Source: Parcubacteria group bacterium GW2011_GWA2_43_13 | GTDB taxonomy: Bacteria > Patescibacteriota > Patescibacteriia > UBA9629 > GWA2-43-13 | Assembly: GCA_000999025.1 (NCBI GenBank) | Contig: LCFM01000011.1 | Span: 1,797-44,383, forward strand | Length of the DNA: 42,587 nt | Direction of reading: 5' to 3' | In this document: one piece after another, positions 15,536 to 24,230 of the stretch | Position numbering within the stretch: position 1 is the first letter of the stretch | Layout of the letters: every line of letters begins with the position of its first letter | Position numbers and translations under genes: made by a program | Notes under the pieces: model-generated | Seen by the model: only the letters and a program-made list of their open reading frames with translations | The model's database searches: none | What the model was told of the DNA's origin: nothing

Positions 15536-17428
15536 ATGAAACCTTTTTGGGGGATCACAGATGATGTATCACTCGCTTTCCCAGAGCATCTTCGGAATGA
15601 ACGGTACTCAAAGGAGTTTTTGTTTGATCAATACGGGAAACGCGCGCCAGAATCATTTCGGCTTCCTTCACAGAGAGTCGTCTTGTTTGGATTTTTTCTT
15701 AGTGCGTTTGTGTGCGCGCTCATGATACGCACACTGTATTTGCAGGTATTTCAAGGTATATATTATCGTTCTCTTGCCGAAGGAAACCGCGTCCGCATTG
15801 AACGAGTCAGTGCTCTTCGGGGAGGCATTTTTGATCGTTATGGGGCCGCACTGGTTACAAATGCGCCGGCTTTTACGGTTGCGATTATAAAAGGGGATCT
15901 TCCGCAAGAAAAAGAAGCGCAACAGAGGGTGTACGCAACTCTTGCAGATCGCATACATGTACCTGCCGAGGAAATTGAGGATCTCATTGAGCAATCTCCT
16001 GTTTCCTTGTATGATGACACCCCGATTCAAACGAATCTTTCTTATCAAGAAGCGATTCCGATTATTCTTGAGTCAAAAAATCTTCCAGGCGTTGTTGTGA
16101 GGGAGGGGTTTTTTCGGCAATATCCGTGCAATAGCGTTTGTTCTCATGTATTGGGATATGTTGGCGGTTTGACAAAAGACGAATGGCTTTTTTACAAAGA
16201 AAAAGGATATCAGTATTCTGATAAAGTCGGAAAGACAGGGATTGAGAAGCAGTATGAATCATTATTAAGAGGACGCGATGGCCAAGAGGAAATAGAAGTT
16301 GATGCGTGGGGTAAGTCATTAGAATCGGTTGCGATAACTCCTTCGGAAAAGGGATCAGATATGACTCTTTCTTTGTCTTTGCCATTACAACGCATCGTGG
16401 CTGATGTGTTAGAGAACACATTGAAAGAGTCAGGTACGCGAAAGGCATCAGCTGTTTTTTTAGACCCCAATAACGGAGAAGTGCTTGCGTTGGTAAGCAT
16501 TCCGTCATTTGACAATAATCAATTTATCCATGGCTTGAGTTCGGCGCAATATACCGCATTGACACAAAGTTCTGATCAGCCCTTATTTCAGCGTGCTGTT
16601 GCTGGAGAATATCCGTCAGGATCAACCATTAAACCTATTTTTGCGGCTGGCGCGCTTCAAGAAAAAATTATTACTCCATTATTCACTGTGAACAGTACCG
16701 GAGGATTGCGCATCGGATCATGGGTGTTTCCTGATTGGAAAGCAGGAGGTCATGGTATCACTGATATAAGGAAAGCGTTGGCAGAATCCGTTAATACCTA
16801 CTTTTATCTTATTGGTGGTGGAGATCAAGGATCGCTATCAGGACTCGGCGTTGATGGTATGCGCGAGTACGCGGAATTATTTGGATTAGGATCTCCTACA
16901 GGGATTGATATCCCAGGAGAAGCAAATGGATTTCTTCCTACCCCTGATTGGAAATTAAAAACAACAGGTGAACGGTGGTATCTTGGAGACACGTATCATT
17001 TTGCGATCGGACAAGGAGATGTTTTGGTAACGCCACTGCAAATCGCTTCTATGATGTCAGTGTTTGCAAATAGAGGTATTGTATACAGGCCTCGGCTTGT
17101 TCATGCAATCAATGGTACTGAAAAAGCTCCTGTGATTGTGCGCGAGCATGTGGTTGATCAGGAATTTATTGATACTGTGCGATTGGGGTTACGAGATACT
17201 GTTGTGTGGGGGAGCGCTCGTTCATTATCCCAGCTTCCTTTTTCAGTGGCGGGAAAAACAGGAACCTCTCAATTTTCTACGGAAAAAAATCCTCATGCAT
17301 GGTTTACGGGATTTGCTCCTTTTGACCATCCTCAAATCGCATTTGTCGTTTTAATAGAAGAAGGGGAGAGTAGTAATCTGGCAGTCAAGGCGACTCGGGA
17401 GATTTTGTCCCAATGGCATCCATTTTAG
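15536..17428 (+). CDS. mrdA: Penicillin-binding protein 2 (elongation transpeptidase)
   Basis: A 630-aa class B PBP. One N-terminal membrane helix (about 47-65) is followed by the pedestal domain with RGGIFDRYG and VGKTGIEKQYE, then the transpeptidase domain. The active-site triads are intact: SxxK as S363-T-I-K366, SxN as S418-V-N420 and KTGTS near residue 572. It cross-links peptidoglycan during side-wall growth with RodA, which is not in this window. It closes the mre cluster after a 44-nt gap. The cytoplasmic N-terminus (about 45 residues) is a little longer than usual. Confidence 0.94.
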   Translation: MKPFWGITDDVSLAFPEHLRNERYSKEFLFDQYGKRAPESFRLPSQRVVLFGFFLSAFVCALMIRTLYLQVFQGIYYRSLAEGNRVRIERVSALRGGIFDRYGAALVTNAPAFTVAIIKGDLPQEKEAQQRVYATLADRIHVPAEEIEDLIEQSPVSLYDDTPIQTNLSYQEAIPIILESKNLPGVVVREGFFRQYPCNSVCSHVLGYVGGLTKDEWLFYKEKGYQYSDKVGKTGIEKQYESLLRGRDGQEEIEVDAWGKSLESVAITPSEKGSDMTLSLSLPLQRIVADVLENTLKESGTRKASAVFLDPNNGEVLALVSIPSFDNNQFIHGLSSAQYTALTQSSDQPLFQRAVAGEYPSGSTIKPIFAAGALQEKIITPLFTVNSTGGLRIGSWVFPDWKAGGHGITDIRKALAESVNTYFYLIGGGDQGSLSGLGVDGMREYAELFGLGSPTGIDIPGEANGFLPTPDWKLKTTGERWYLGDTYHFAIGQGDVLVTPLQIASMMSVFANRGIVYRPRLVHAINGTEKAPVIVREHVVDQEFIDTVRLGLRDTVVWGSARSLSQLPFSVAGKTGTSQFSTEKNPHAWFTGFAPFDHPQIAFVVLIEEGESSNLAVKATREILSQWHPF

Positions 17429-17541
17429 CGTACTGGCGTTGTCGTATTGAGTCGCAGGGCGTGGGGATATCGCATGAGAAAATTCTCATCTTATTTTAAG
17501 GTTGGATATGATACACTATTTCTGTTATTAGGTGACAGTAT

Positions 17542-18204
17542 ATGAAGATTCTTATTGTGGAAGACGAGAAGAAATTAGCAGAGGTATTAAAGCGCCGTAT
17601 GGAACGCGAGTCGTTTGTTGTGGACTGCGCTCATGACGGAAAAACAGCTCTTTTTTTTGCAAGAACTAATCCGTATGATGTGGTGGTTCTTGATTTGATG
17701 ATTCCAGAAATGGACGGGATTGAAGTGTGCCGAACACTGCGCAAGGAAGATAATTCTGTTTTTATTATTGTATTGTCAGCGCTTTCCATGACAAAAGATA
17801 AATTAAGGGCTTTTGAAGCAGGGGCGGATGACTATTTGACAAAGCCGTTCAGTTTTGAGGAATTGCGCGCGCGGATTGTTGCAGTTACATCCCGGAGGTT
17901 TCCCCGCAGGACTGATGTGGTCCGTTCTGGCGGCATTACCCTTGATCGTGATAGGCGTTCTGTTAAACGGGGGAAGCATGAGATTCATCTTACTAATAAA
18001 GAATTTCTTCTTTTGGAATATCTTTTAATGAACGCAGGTGCTGTGGTATCTCGTGAAGACGTATTGGCGCATGTGTGGGATTATGAATTTGATTCGTTTA
18101 GTAATATTGTTGATGTGTATATTCGCTACCTGCGCAAAAAGATAGGAGAAGAATGTATTGAAACAATAAAAGGAGTGGGGTATAAATTTAAAAATGGTGT
18201 TTGA
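17542..18204 (+). CDS. OmpR/PhoB-family response regulator
   Basis: The receiver domain (1-118) keeps the acidic pocket (Glu8-Asp9), the phospho-acceptor Asp51 (VVVLDLM), Ser79 and Lys101 (LTKPF). The C-terminal winged helix (about 125-218) ends with the typical VDVYIRYLRKKIGEE and IKGVGYKF blocks. It should bind direct-repeat DNA sites when phosphorylated. No histidine kinase gene is adjacent, so its partner is elsewhere or missing. Upstream (17474-17489) is a palindrome ATGAGAA-AA-TTCTCAT, a possible autoregulatory site or weak terminator. Confidence 0.93.
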   Translation: MKILIVEDEKKLAEVLKRRMERESFVVDCAHDGKTALFFARTNPYDVVVLDLMIPEMDGIEVCRTLRKEDNSVFIIVLSALSMTKDKLRAFEAGADDYLTKPFSFEELRARIVAVTSRRFPRRTDVVRSGGITLDRDRRSVKRGKHEIHLTNKEFLLLEYLLMNAGAVVSREDVLAHVWDYEFDSFSNIVDVYIRYLRKKIGEECIETIKGVGYKFKNGV

Positions 18205-18228
18205 CATCTTGACGTACTGTGATATACT
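18201..18228 (+). promoter_or_regulatory. Sigma70-type promoter for greA
   Basis: TTGACA at 18201-18206 and TATACT at 18223-18228 with a 16-nt spacer; the -35 overlaps the stop codon of the response regulator gene. It gives a leader of about 50 nt before the greA ATG at 18285. Confidence 0.75.
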
Positions 18229-18284
18229 GAATTTCGTTTTTCAAAAATCACAGATACGTTTTTTTTAGACAGTTTTTTAGTGCT

Positions 18285-18749
18285 ATGTCTCCAACATATG
18301 TAACAAAAGAGGGCTACGCAAGCTTAACGAAAGAGCTTGAAGATCTGAAAAAGAATAAGCGTCGAGAGGTCGCTCAAAAGATTAAAGAAGCGAAAGAGTT
18401 GGGTGATCTTTCAGAAAACGCTGAATACTCTGCCGCAAAAGATGAGCAAGCGTTTGTTGAAAGCCGTATCGCAGAACTTGAAGCAATGCTTCAGGATGTT
18501 CAGATTATTAGAAGTTCTGACAATAAAAAGAAAGAGGCCGTTGTTGTAGGATCAACGGTGCGTTTGAAAATGGGGGATCAGGAATTATCATATACTATTG
18601 TTGGTTCATCAGAAGCAGATCCTCTGAATGGGAAGGTGTCAAATGAATCGCCTCTTGGAAAGTCGTTTTTAGGGAAAAAGGTAGGGGATGAAGTAAGTGT
18701 GCTTGTTCCTGTAGGCACGATAACCTATCATATTCTTGAAATACTTTAA
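18285..18749 (+). CDS. greA: Transcription elongation factor GreA
   Basis: GreA enters the RNA polymerase secondary channel and stimulates cleavage of backtracked transcripts. The N-terminal coiled coil (residues about 8-75) carries the catalytic acidic tip in GDLSENAEYSAAKDEQ, and the C-terminal FKBP-like domain has SPLGKSFLGKKVGDEV. At 154 aa it is full length. It has its own promoter and is followed by possible hairpins. Confidence 0.95.
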   Translation: MSPTYVTKEGYASLTKELEDLKKNKRREVAQKIKEAKELGDLSENAEYSAAKDEQAFVESRIAELEAMLQDVQIIRSSDNKKKEAVVVGSTVRLKMGDQELSYTIVGSSEADPLNGKVSNESPLGKSFLGKKVGDEVSVLVPVGTITYHILEIL

Positions 18750-18787
18750 TGTTCCCCTGACTTTTTTTAAAAGTCACCTTCCCTCCA

Positions 18788-18825
18788 GCCCTCTCAATGT
18801 ATTTTGCGAGGGCGTTGAGATTTTT
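18788..18825 (+). terminator. Candidate terminator downstream of greA
   Basis: GCCCTC (18788-18793) can pair with GAGGGC (18808-18813), and CTCAA (18793-18797) with TTGAG (18815-18819); the latter is followed by ATTTTT. The two stems exclude each other. A further hairpin, GACTTTT/AAAAGTC, is at 18759-18775. Together they fill much of the 139-nt gap before the cyclophilin gene. Confidence 0.45.
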
Positions 18826-18888
18826 AAGGAAACAAGGTACGATATAGTTGGCGTTAGTCCCAAAAAATATTTCTTAATTTTTTTGTGT

Positions 18889-19539
18889 ATGAAAAAAATA
18901 GTCCATACAACTTTTATTGTTATGTTATTTTTTATGACTATGTCTGTGTTTACCGGATGTCTCAAAGGAGGGCAATCACAGCCCGTTTCCGAACGCAATG
19001 AACGAGAGGACGTTGCTGGAACAAAAATTTCCTCGCCAGCACCGCGTGTTCGTTTAACTACAACAGAGGGAGAGATTGTTATTGAACTATTCGCAGAGAC
19101 GCGTCCGAAAACGGTGCAAAATTTTATTTCTTTAACAGAGAGCGGATTTTATAACGGGACCAGCTTTCATCGCGTTATAAAGGATTTTATGATACAAACG
19201 GGCGATCCGCTTTCAAAAGATGATGATTGGAGTAATGACGGTACTGGCGGTCCTGGTTATACGATTGAAGATGAATTTCGTTCTGACGATTCTTTGGTAC
19301 GTGGAAGTGTGGCGATGGCAAATACCGGAGTTCCGCATACAAATGGCAGTCAATTTTTTATTGTTACTGCCCAGAGCGTTCCATGGCTGAATGGAAAGCA
19401 TACGTTATTTGGCAGGGTTGTTGAGGGGATGGATGTTGTGGATAAAATAGAATCAGCAGAAGTGAACGGGAATGATCATCCATTAGAAAATATTGTTATA
19501 ACAAGCGCTGATGTTCTTGTTGATAGTGATAAAATATAA
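18889..19539 (+). CDS. Lipoprotein cyclophilin-type peptidyl-prolyl isomerase
   Basis: A 216-aa cyclophilin with a lipoprotein signal ending in lipobox VFTGC (Cys22). The catalytic block SFHRVIKDFMIQTGDP contains the conserved Phe-His-Arg, and NGSQFFIVT and WLNGKHTLFGRV follow in family order. It should isomerise prolyl bonds in exported proteins on the outside of the membrane. The ATG at 18889 is chosen because the longer frame upstream would place the signal peptide internally. Seventeen bases separate it from the FtsQ-like gene. Confidence 0.92.
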   Translation: MKKIVHTTFIVMLFFMTMSVFTGCLKGGQSQPVSERNEREDVAGTKISSPAPRVRLTTTEGEIVIELFAETRPKTVQNFISLTESGFYNGTSFHRVIKDFMIQTGDPLSKDDDWSNDGTGGPGYTIEDEFRSDDSLVRGSVAMANTGVPHTNGSQFFIVTAQSVPWLNGKHTLFGRVVEGMDVVDKIESAEVNGNDHPLENIVITSADVLVDSDKI

Positions 19540-19556
19540 GTATTCTGTGTTCCTTT

Positions 19557-20504
19557 ATGGAGAATAATGGCGAGTCGGAAGATGATACAAAGCCATCTCA
19601 CTCCCGACAGAGTGGGGGAGCTGGTTTTGCGCACATTTTTGGTTATGGAGTTGTGATCGGAATAATAACTGCGATTGTTATTATTTTTTTTTCAGGCACG
19701 GTGAATATTCAAGTTATTGAGTGGAGAAAGAGTGGGGGAGAGGATGATATAAGCCCCTCACTTCCTCAAGAAGTTATTGCTCGCGTCGAGTCGGTACTGG
19801 ATCAGAAAAAATTTGTGTTTTTTTCTCATCGAAATTTTTTTCTCCTTTCTCGTTCAGATATCCAACAATCCTTGGAAGATTTCCCCGCATATACAATCAC
19901 TTCTGTGGATCGGCGCTTTCCTGATACTCTTGTTGTGTATATTGAACAGAAGATTCGTTTTTCATACATTATTCAAGAATACATGATTACTCGTGCGGTT
20001 GAACCGGTTATTTCTGCTGTGCCAGAAGATGGGGCTGACAGTACTGATACAGAGGATGATGGCGTTTCTGAACCTTCTATTGTTCAGCAGATAAAGGTTC
20101 AAAAATATTTTCGTATTTCAGAACAAGGCACGATCCTTGAAGAGGTGTCTCGAGAGAGCGTGGGCGAGGACCATCCATCAATAAAAATTTTAACATCGCG
20201 GCCGCTTGTTGTGGGAGAGAATACTATTCCTGCGAATATGTGGGGGTTTATTATAGACGTGTATGGTGGCTTTGAGCGTGCGACAACGATTCCGATTGAA
20301 TCGTTTGAAATAGGGGACGATCTTCTTCGTTCAGAAGTGCGGGTTGTTACAAAAGAGGGCTGGACTGTTTTTTTTGACTCGGCTCAATTGTTTTCTCATC
20401 AACTTTCTCGATTAGCAATTATTTTAAAAGATGCGATTAAAGAAAAACGTCCTTCGTTGCATTCTATTGATCTTCGTATTCCAGATAAGGTTTTTTACCA
20501 ATAG
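19557..20504 (+). CDS. FtsQ/DivIB-like division protein
   Basis: The 315-aa protein has a hydrophilic N-terminus, one membrane segment at about residues 28-48 and an outer region beginning with a POTRA-like domain. The segment SVDRRFPDTLVVYIEQK is the family landmark (R-x-x-P-x-T-L-x-V-x-I-x-E). FtsQ recruits the septal FtsB-FtsL and FtsW-FtsI proteins. A Glu/Asp-rich insertion around residues 150-170 is unusual and interrupts the region after the POTRA domain. No ftsA or ftsZ follows; a noncoding stretch does. Confidence 0.75.
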   Translation: MENNGESEDDTKPSHSRQSGGAGFAHIFGYGVVIGIITAIVIIFFSGTVNIQVIEWRKSGGEDDISPSLPQEVIARVESVLDQKKFVFFSHRNFFLLSRSDIQQSLEDFPAYTITSVDRRFPDTLVVYIEQKIRFSYIIQEYMITRAVEPVISAVPEDGADSTDTEDDGVSEPSIVQQIKVQKYFRISEQGTILEEVSRESVGEDHPSIKILTSRPLVVGENTIPANMWGFIIDVYGGFERATTIPIESFEIGDDLLRSEVRVVTKEGWTVFFDSAQLFSHQLSRLAIILKDAIKEKRPSLHSIDLRIPDKVFYQ

Positions 20505-20862
20505 CAATTATAAAAAAATACAACTCACCTCTTATGTATATTGTGCGACGCATAAAATAATCTTATAAAAGAGGAGGAGGGAGAGGAGGTAAGAGAGAAA
20601 GAGAGGTGGTATTGATGAACGTACATGGAGGGGAGTATGAGGGGGTAAAATATCCCTATAGTATAATATGTTTATTTTTTTGTTTTTTATAGAATGCGTC
20701 GTATAAGATATATTGTCCGACGCAACTACTCCCCCTCTTTTTGCTTAACAAAGGGCTGTAGGGGAGTATATGTGGCTGAAGAGTTGTTGAGAGAATGCGT
20801 GACGCAACAGGTGTATTACTTCCCTCTTCCCTGCAACAAGGTCGGTTGTAAGTCCATGTATA
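20505..20862. other. 358-bp noncoding region with repeats and a polypurine tract
   Basis: No convincing gene lies here; a 75-codon frame at 20694-20921 runs into the opposite-strand pilin gene and has no family resemblance. It contains a near-pure purine stretch at 20567-20606 (one T), a 16-bp direct repeat with one mismatch (20537-20552 and 20709-20724, core TTGTSCGACGCA), a 7-bp stem TGCGTCG/CGACGCA at 20695-20701 and 20718-20724, an 11-bp palindrome TGCGTGACGCA at 20796-20806, and a TATAAT hexamer at 20662-20667. It separates two convergent genes, so it is not simply a promoter region. Confidence 0.6.
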
Positions 20863-21432
20863 CTAATTTGCAGTTGCAGAGATTGTATATAAAATCATTC
20901 CAGGAGTTGTCGTTGTGCTAAATTTTATTTTGCCGCATGCGCGGGCCGTATCTGTTGTCGGGTCAGTATCTCCATCCAACAGCGTGTTAAGCTGTTTGTA
21001 GTGTTCAATGTCAGTGGATTCAATAAACGCATTTACCCCCGATGTACCGAATGAAGCGCAGGGGGTAGGAGCGGTATCGCCGTCATTATCGTATTTCCAA
21101 ACATTCGAATCAAACGGCCAGCTGGGAGGGGCAGATACATACTGCTTTAAACCAAAGCTTCCGTCCGCGATGAGCGTTGTAATCGTTGGGTTATTTTCAA
21201 CATATCCCCCACATGTCGTTGCTCCTTCGCGAGGCCAACAGCCGCCTCGATCATCTGAAAGTAAGTTTAAAGCTGTCTCGAACTGTTTTAATTCCGCGGC
21301 AACCGCTGTATACCGCGCTTTTTTTCTTGTGCTATTTAAAGACGCGACTCCAATGGCAGAGAGCAACGATATGATAGATATAACGACAAGTAGTTCTATA
21401 AGTGTAAATCCGTGAAAGAGTTTTCGTGCCAT
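20863..21432 (-). CDS. Type IV pilin-like protein (GspG/PilA-type N-terminus)
   Basis: A 189-aa protein starting with a class III signal: short basic leader MARKLFHG, then FTLIELLVVISIISLLSAIG. Prepilin peptidase should cut after Gly8 and methylate Phe. Glu5 of the mature protein is present. The globular part has four Cys, which may form disulfides. Such pilins assemble into surface fibres for attachment or DNA uptake. It lies 11 nt downstream of the M23 peptidase gene on the same strand. Confidence 0.9.
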   Translation of the reverse strand: MARKLFHGFTLIELLVVISIISLLSAIGVASLNSTRKKARYTAVAAELKQFETALNLLSDDRGGCWPREGATTCGGYVENNPTITTLIADGSFGLKQYVSAPPSWPFDSNVWKYDNDGDTAPTPCASFGTSGVNAFIESTDIEHYKQLNTLLDGDTDPTTDTARACGKIKFSTTTTPGMILYTISATAN

Positions 21433-21443
21433 AGGACTATTTT

Positions 21444-22697
21444 TTAAGGAAGGTATGCGAGAGGATCAACAGGAATGCCATTTTTTCGAACTTCAAGATG
21501 CAGATGAGATCCTGTTGTAAGGTTGCCTGATCCGCAACTTCCAGGCGCGGCGCCTGATAAACCGATAATATCACCCTGGCGAACAAATTGATCTTCATTC
21601 ACGCTTATTTGACTTAAATGGCCATAGACCGTTGAAAGGCCGTCAGTATGGACAATCAAGACATACGCATAGGTTCCTTTGCAACCGATATCTCGTTTTG
21701 CTCTGCCAATATATCCCGAAGCGGCGGCGCGTACCGCTGTCCCCTGCGCTGATCGAATATCAACGGCTGGGTGCTCAAAAATATTTCTAAAAGGATAATC
21801 AGGATCATGAAAATAAGCAGTAATTGTGTTTTTGGGAACCGGCCACATAAGTTTTTCGCCTATTAAGTATTCAAGGCCTTCGTTTTTTTCTTTTTTGTTT
21901 AATTCTTCGCGGAGTTTTCTTTCAATAAACACAATGTCAGAGTTAATTTCTGCTTGCTCTTTTTTCAGATGTCCAAGTAGGGTTTGGAATGTTCTTTCAG
22001 AGTTTTTCGTTTCTTCAAGGAGATTTGCTCTAACAAACTGTTTTCCCCTGATACCTTCACGCTGTTCCTCGGTCTCTTGTTTTAATGTTTCGAGTGTTGC
22101 TTTATAGGTTTCTTGTTCAGTTTTAAAGGCAAGAAGCTGTGTTTTGTGTTCTTTCACGCTATCAAGCGTCAGTTGAAGATTCTGCTGGAGTTGGTTGGTT
22201 TTTTCAGCAAGTTGGAAATAATCAGAAAGAGTTGCGTTTTCAAGAATAATTTGAAGTGGTCCTGTTTGATCTAAGGCATAAATCGAGCGCAAGACATATG
22301 CAATATTTTCTTTTTGATCACTGATACGTTCTTCAGCTTTTGTTATTTGCGCCTGTGTTGTTAACAGGGCAAGGTTTTGTTCTTCTATTTCCCTGTTTTT
22401 GATTTGAAGGTCAATACTTGCCTTTTCAACTTCTGATTCTAAAATTGATATTTGGTTTTTCAGCGTAATTGATTCTCTCCTTTTTTGTTCAATGGTTTTT
22501 TGATAGAGCTTGCTTTTTTCTTCCAACTCGTCAATTTTCTTTTTATTTGATTCAAGCTGTTTGTTGAGATCAGTGATGTCGTTTGTTTGGGCTCTGCTTA
22601 CCATTGGTGTGATTGACACCAAAAACATGAGCATAGCAAAAACATATGCATAAGGATTGTAGTGTGTATTGCTCTGATAACGGTTATATCCCCTCAT
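21444..22697 (-). CDS. M23 family peptidoglycan endopeptidase with coiled coil (EnvC-like)
   Basis: A 417-aa exported protein: signal peptide about residues 17-36, a long coiled coil (about 38-270) and a C-terminal LytM/M23 domain. The zinc ligands are visible: HPAVD (first His and Asp), and HLHLEV near the C-terminus; YGHLSQI is the usual helper segment. Two Cys (in GCKGTY and GSCGSG) may pair. It should cut cross-bridges or activate amidases at division. In other bacteria such proteins are controlled by FtsEX, which is also encoded in this window (38598-40699). Confidence 0.92.
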   Translation of the reverse strand: MRGYNRYQSNTHYNPYAYVFAMLMFLVSITPMVSRAQTNDITDLNKQLESNKKKIDELEEKSKLYQKTIEQKRRESITLKNQISILESEVEKASIDLQIKNREIEEQNLALLTTQAQITKAEERISDQKENIAYVLRSIYALDQTGPLQIILENATLSDYFQLAEKTNQLQQNLQLTLDSVKEHKTQLLAFKTEQETYKATLETLKQETEEQREGIRGKQFVRANLLEETKNSERTFQTLLGHLKKEQAEINSDIVFIERKLREELNKKEKNEGLEYLIGEKLMWPVPKNTITAYFHDPDYPFRNIFEHPAVDIRSAQGTAVRAAASGYIGRAKRDIGCKGTYAYVLIVHTDGLSTVYGHLSQISVNEDQFVRQGDIIGLSGAAPGSCGSGNLTTGSHLHLEVRKNGIPVDPLAYLP

Positions 22698-22739
22698 GAT
22701 TGTAGTATACCATACGACAAAAGTGTGTTCAAAGACCAG

Positions 22740-24230
22740 TTATGCTTGTTTTTGCGAAGAGAGGAGGTCTCGCGCTTGATTCAGCCGTACTATTGTCTCC
22801 TTTGAACCGATAATTTGAATGGTTTCATACACTCCGGGCGAATGTTTCAATCGAGTGACGCTGACGCGTAATGGCCAGAGAATCTCTCCCCTTGCGTGTC
22901 CTTGTTGTTCGCGCCATTGTTCAACAATGTTTGTGATTTCTTCACATGGTGTGTTCTCGGAAATATCATTATTTTGGAATAGTTCAATCAAACCGGCAAG
23001 GATGGCGACTGTGTGTTCGATAGAGCTTTTTTTTTCAATAAGTATCAAGGGATCTTGTATTGGTTGTGTATCCCAGAGATAGGCGGTTTCTTCCCCAATA
23101 GCGCTTAAAAAGGATATTCTTTGCTGAGCGATTTTTGTTATCAGTAGAAGCTGTTTTTGAGAGTACTGGTCTGTTGGACATCCTGCTTTTTTCAGCCATG
23201 GCAGAGCACTGTCAAGGAGCGCGGTGTCTGATAGTGTTGAAATATAGTGGTGAGAAAGCCAATTCAGTTTTTCCATATTAAAAATGGCAGGGCTTTTTTG
23301 TACTCGTTCGAGAGAAAAAAGCTCAATGAGTTCAGATGAGGAAAATATTTCTTGGTTCGTTCCGGGATTCCATCCAAGGAGGACTAAAAAATTACGCAAA
23401 GCATCAGGCAGATACCCGAGTTTTTGATAGTCAAGAACGCTTTGGGCGCCATGTCTTTTGGATAGTTTTGATTTACCAGCGCCTAAAATCATAGGAAGGT
23501 GAGCAAAAGCAGGAGGTTCCCAACTGAAAGCATTATAGAGCGAAATATGTTTAGGCGTAGAGGATATCCACTCTTCTCCGCGAATAACGTGTGATATGAG
23601 CATGGCATGGTCATCAATAACAGAGGCAAGGTGATATGTTGGAAATCCGTCTGATTTGAGAATAATGGGATCGTCTTGCAATGAAAGATCAAATGACACA
23701 TTTCCCCGTATCATATCCTCAAAGGTTAGTGTCCCCTCTTTTGGCATTGCAAGTCGTATCGGAAGAGAGCCGATAGCGTCTTTTTTTTGTTCATCGCTCC
23801 ATGAGCGTGTTCTGCATTTTCCATCATATCCCGAGGGAAGGCCTTGAGTTACTTGAGTTTTTTTAAGTTGTTCCAGCCGGGCGTTATCGCACATACAGGG
23901 GTACGCGGCTCCTGTTTCAAGGAGTTTCATGACATGGCCCTGATAGAGAGACAGGCGCTGTGATTGAATATACGGGCCGTAGCGCCCTGTTTCTCCCCCT
24001 TCAGCGCTCATAACACCCTCATCTATTGTAATACCCAACCAAAGGAGCGATTCAAGAATTGCTTTTACGCTCCCGGCTTTAAGACGGGCTTGGTCAGTGT
24101 CTTCTATCCGTAACACAAATTTCCCGTTATGGTGTTTGGCAAAAAGCCATGCAAACAGGGCTGTTCTGATATTGCCGATATGAGGGGCGCCTGTTGGCGA
24201 TGGCGCGAATCGCGTGCGAACGAGGTTCAT
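22740..24230 (-). CDS. gltX: Glutamyl-tRNA synthetase
   Basis: Class I synthetase, 496 aa. The HIGH-type motif is PSPTGAPHIGN near the N-terminus and the KMSKS-type motif is KLSKRHG near residue 256. The order and length match bacterial GluRS. A CMCDN segment near residue 112 may be a remnant of the zinc-binding region. Whether it also charges tRNA-Gln (non-discriminating form) cannot be told; no glutaminyl-tRNA synthetase or GatCAB gene is in the window. The start overlaps the stop of the upstream TagA-NUDIX gene (ATGA). Confidence 0.95.
   Translation of the reverse strand: MNLVRTRFAPSPTGAPHIGNIRTALFAWLFAKHHNGKFVLRIEDTDQARLKAGSVKAILESLLWLGITIDEGVMSAEGGETGRYGPYIQSQRLSLYQGHVMKLLETGAAYPCMCDNARLEQLKKTQVTQGLPSGYDGKCRTRSWSDEQKKDAIGSLPIRLAMPKEGTLTFEDMIRGNVSFDLSLQDDPIILKSDGFPTYHLASVIDDHAMLISHVIRGEEWISSTPKHISLYNAFSWEPPAFAHLPMILGAGKSKLSKRHGAQSVLDYQKLGYLPDALRNFLVLLGWNPGTNQEIFSSSELIELFSLERVQKSPAIFNMEKLNWLSHHYISTLSDTALLDSALPWLKKAGCPTDQYSQKQLLLITKIAQQRISFLSAIGEETAYLWDTQPIQDPLILIEKKSSIEHTVAILAGLIELFQNNDISENTPCEEITNIVEQWREQQGHARGEILWPLRVSVTRLKHSPGVYETIQIIGSKETIVRLNQARDLLSSQKQA

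Noticed and set aside
17474-17489. Intrinsic terminator after mrdA
   Set aside because: ATGAGAA/TTCTCAT is short and AT-rich, with only an interrupted T-run; an operator for the response regulator is as likely.
18736-18888. Longer start for the cyclophilin gene
   Set aside because: The lipoprotein signal begins at the ATG at 18889; the extension covers possible terminator hairpins.
20694-20921. 75-codon plus-strand frame in the noncoding region
   Set aside because: It includes a stem-loop at its start, runs into the opposite-strand pilin gene and has no recognisable family pattern.
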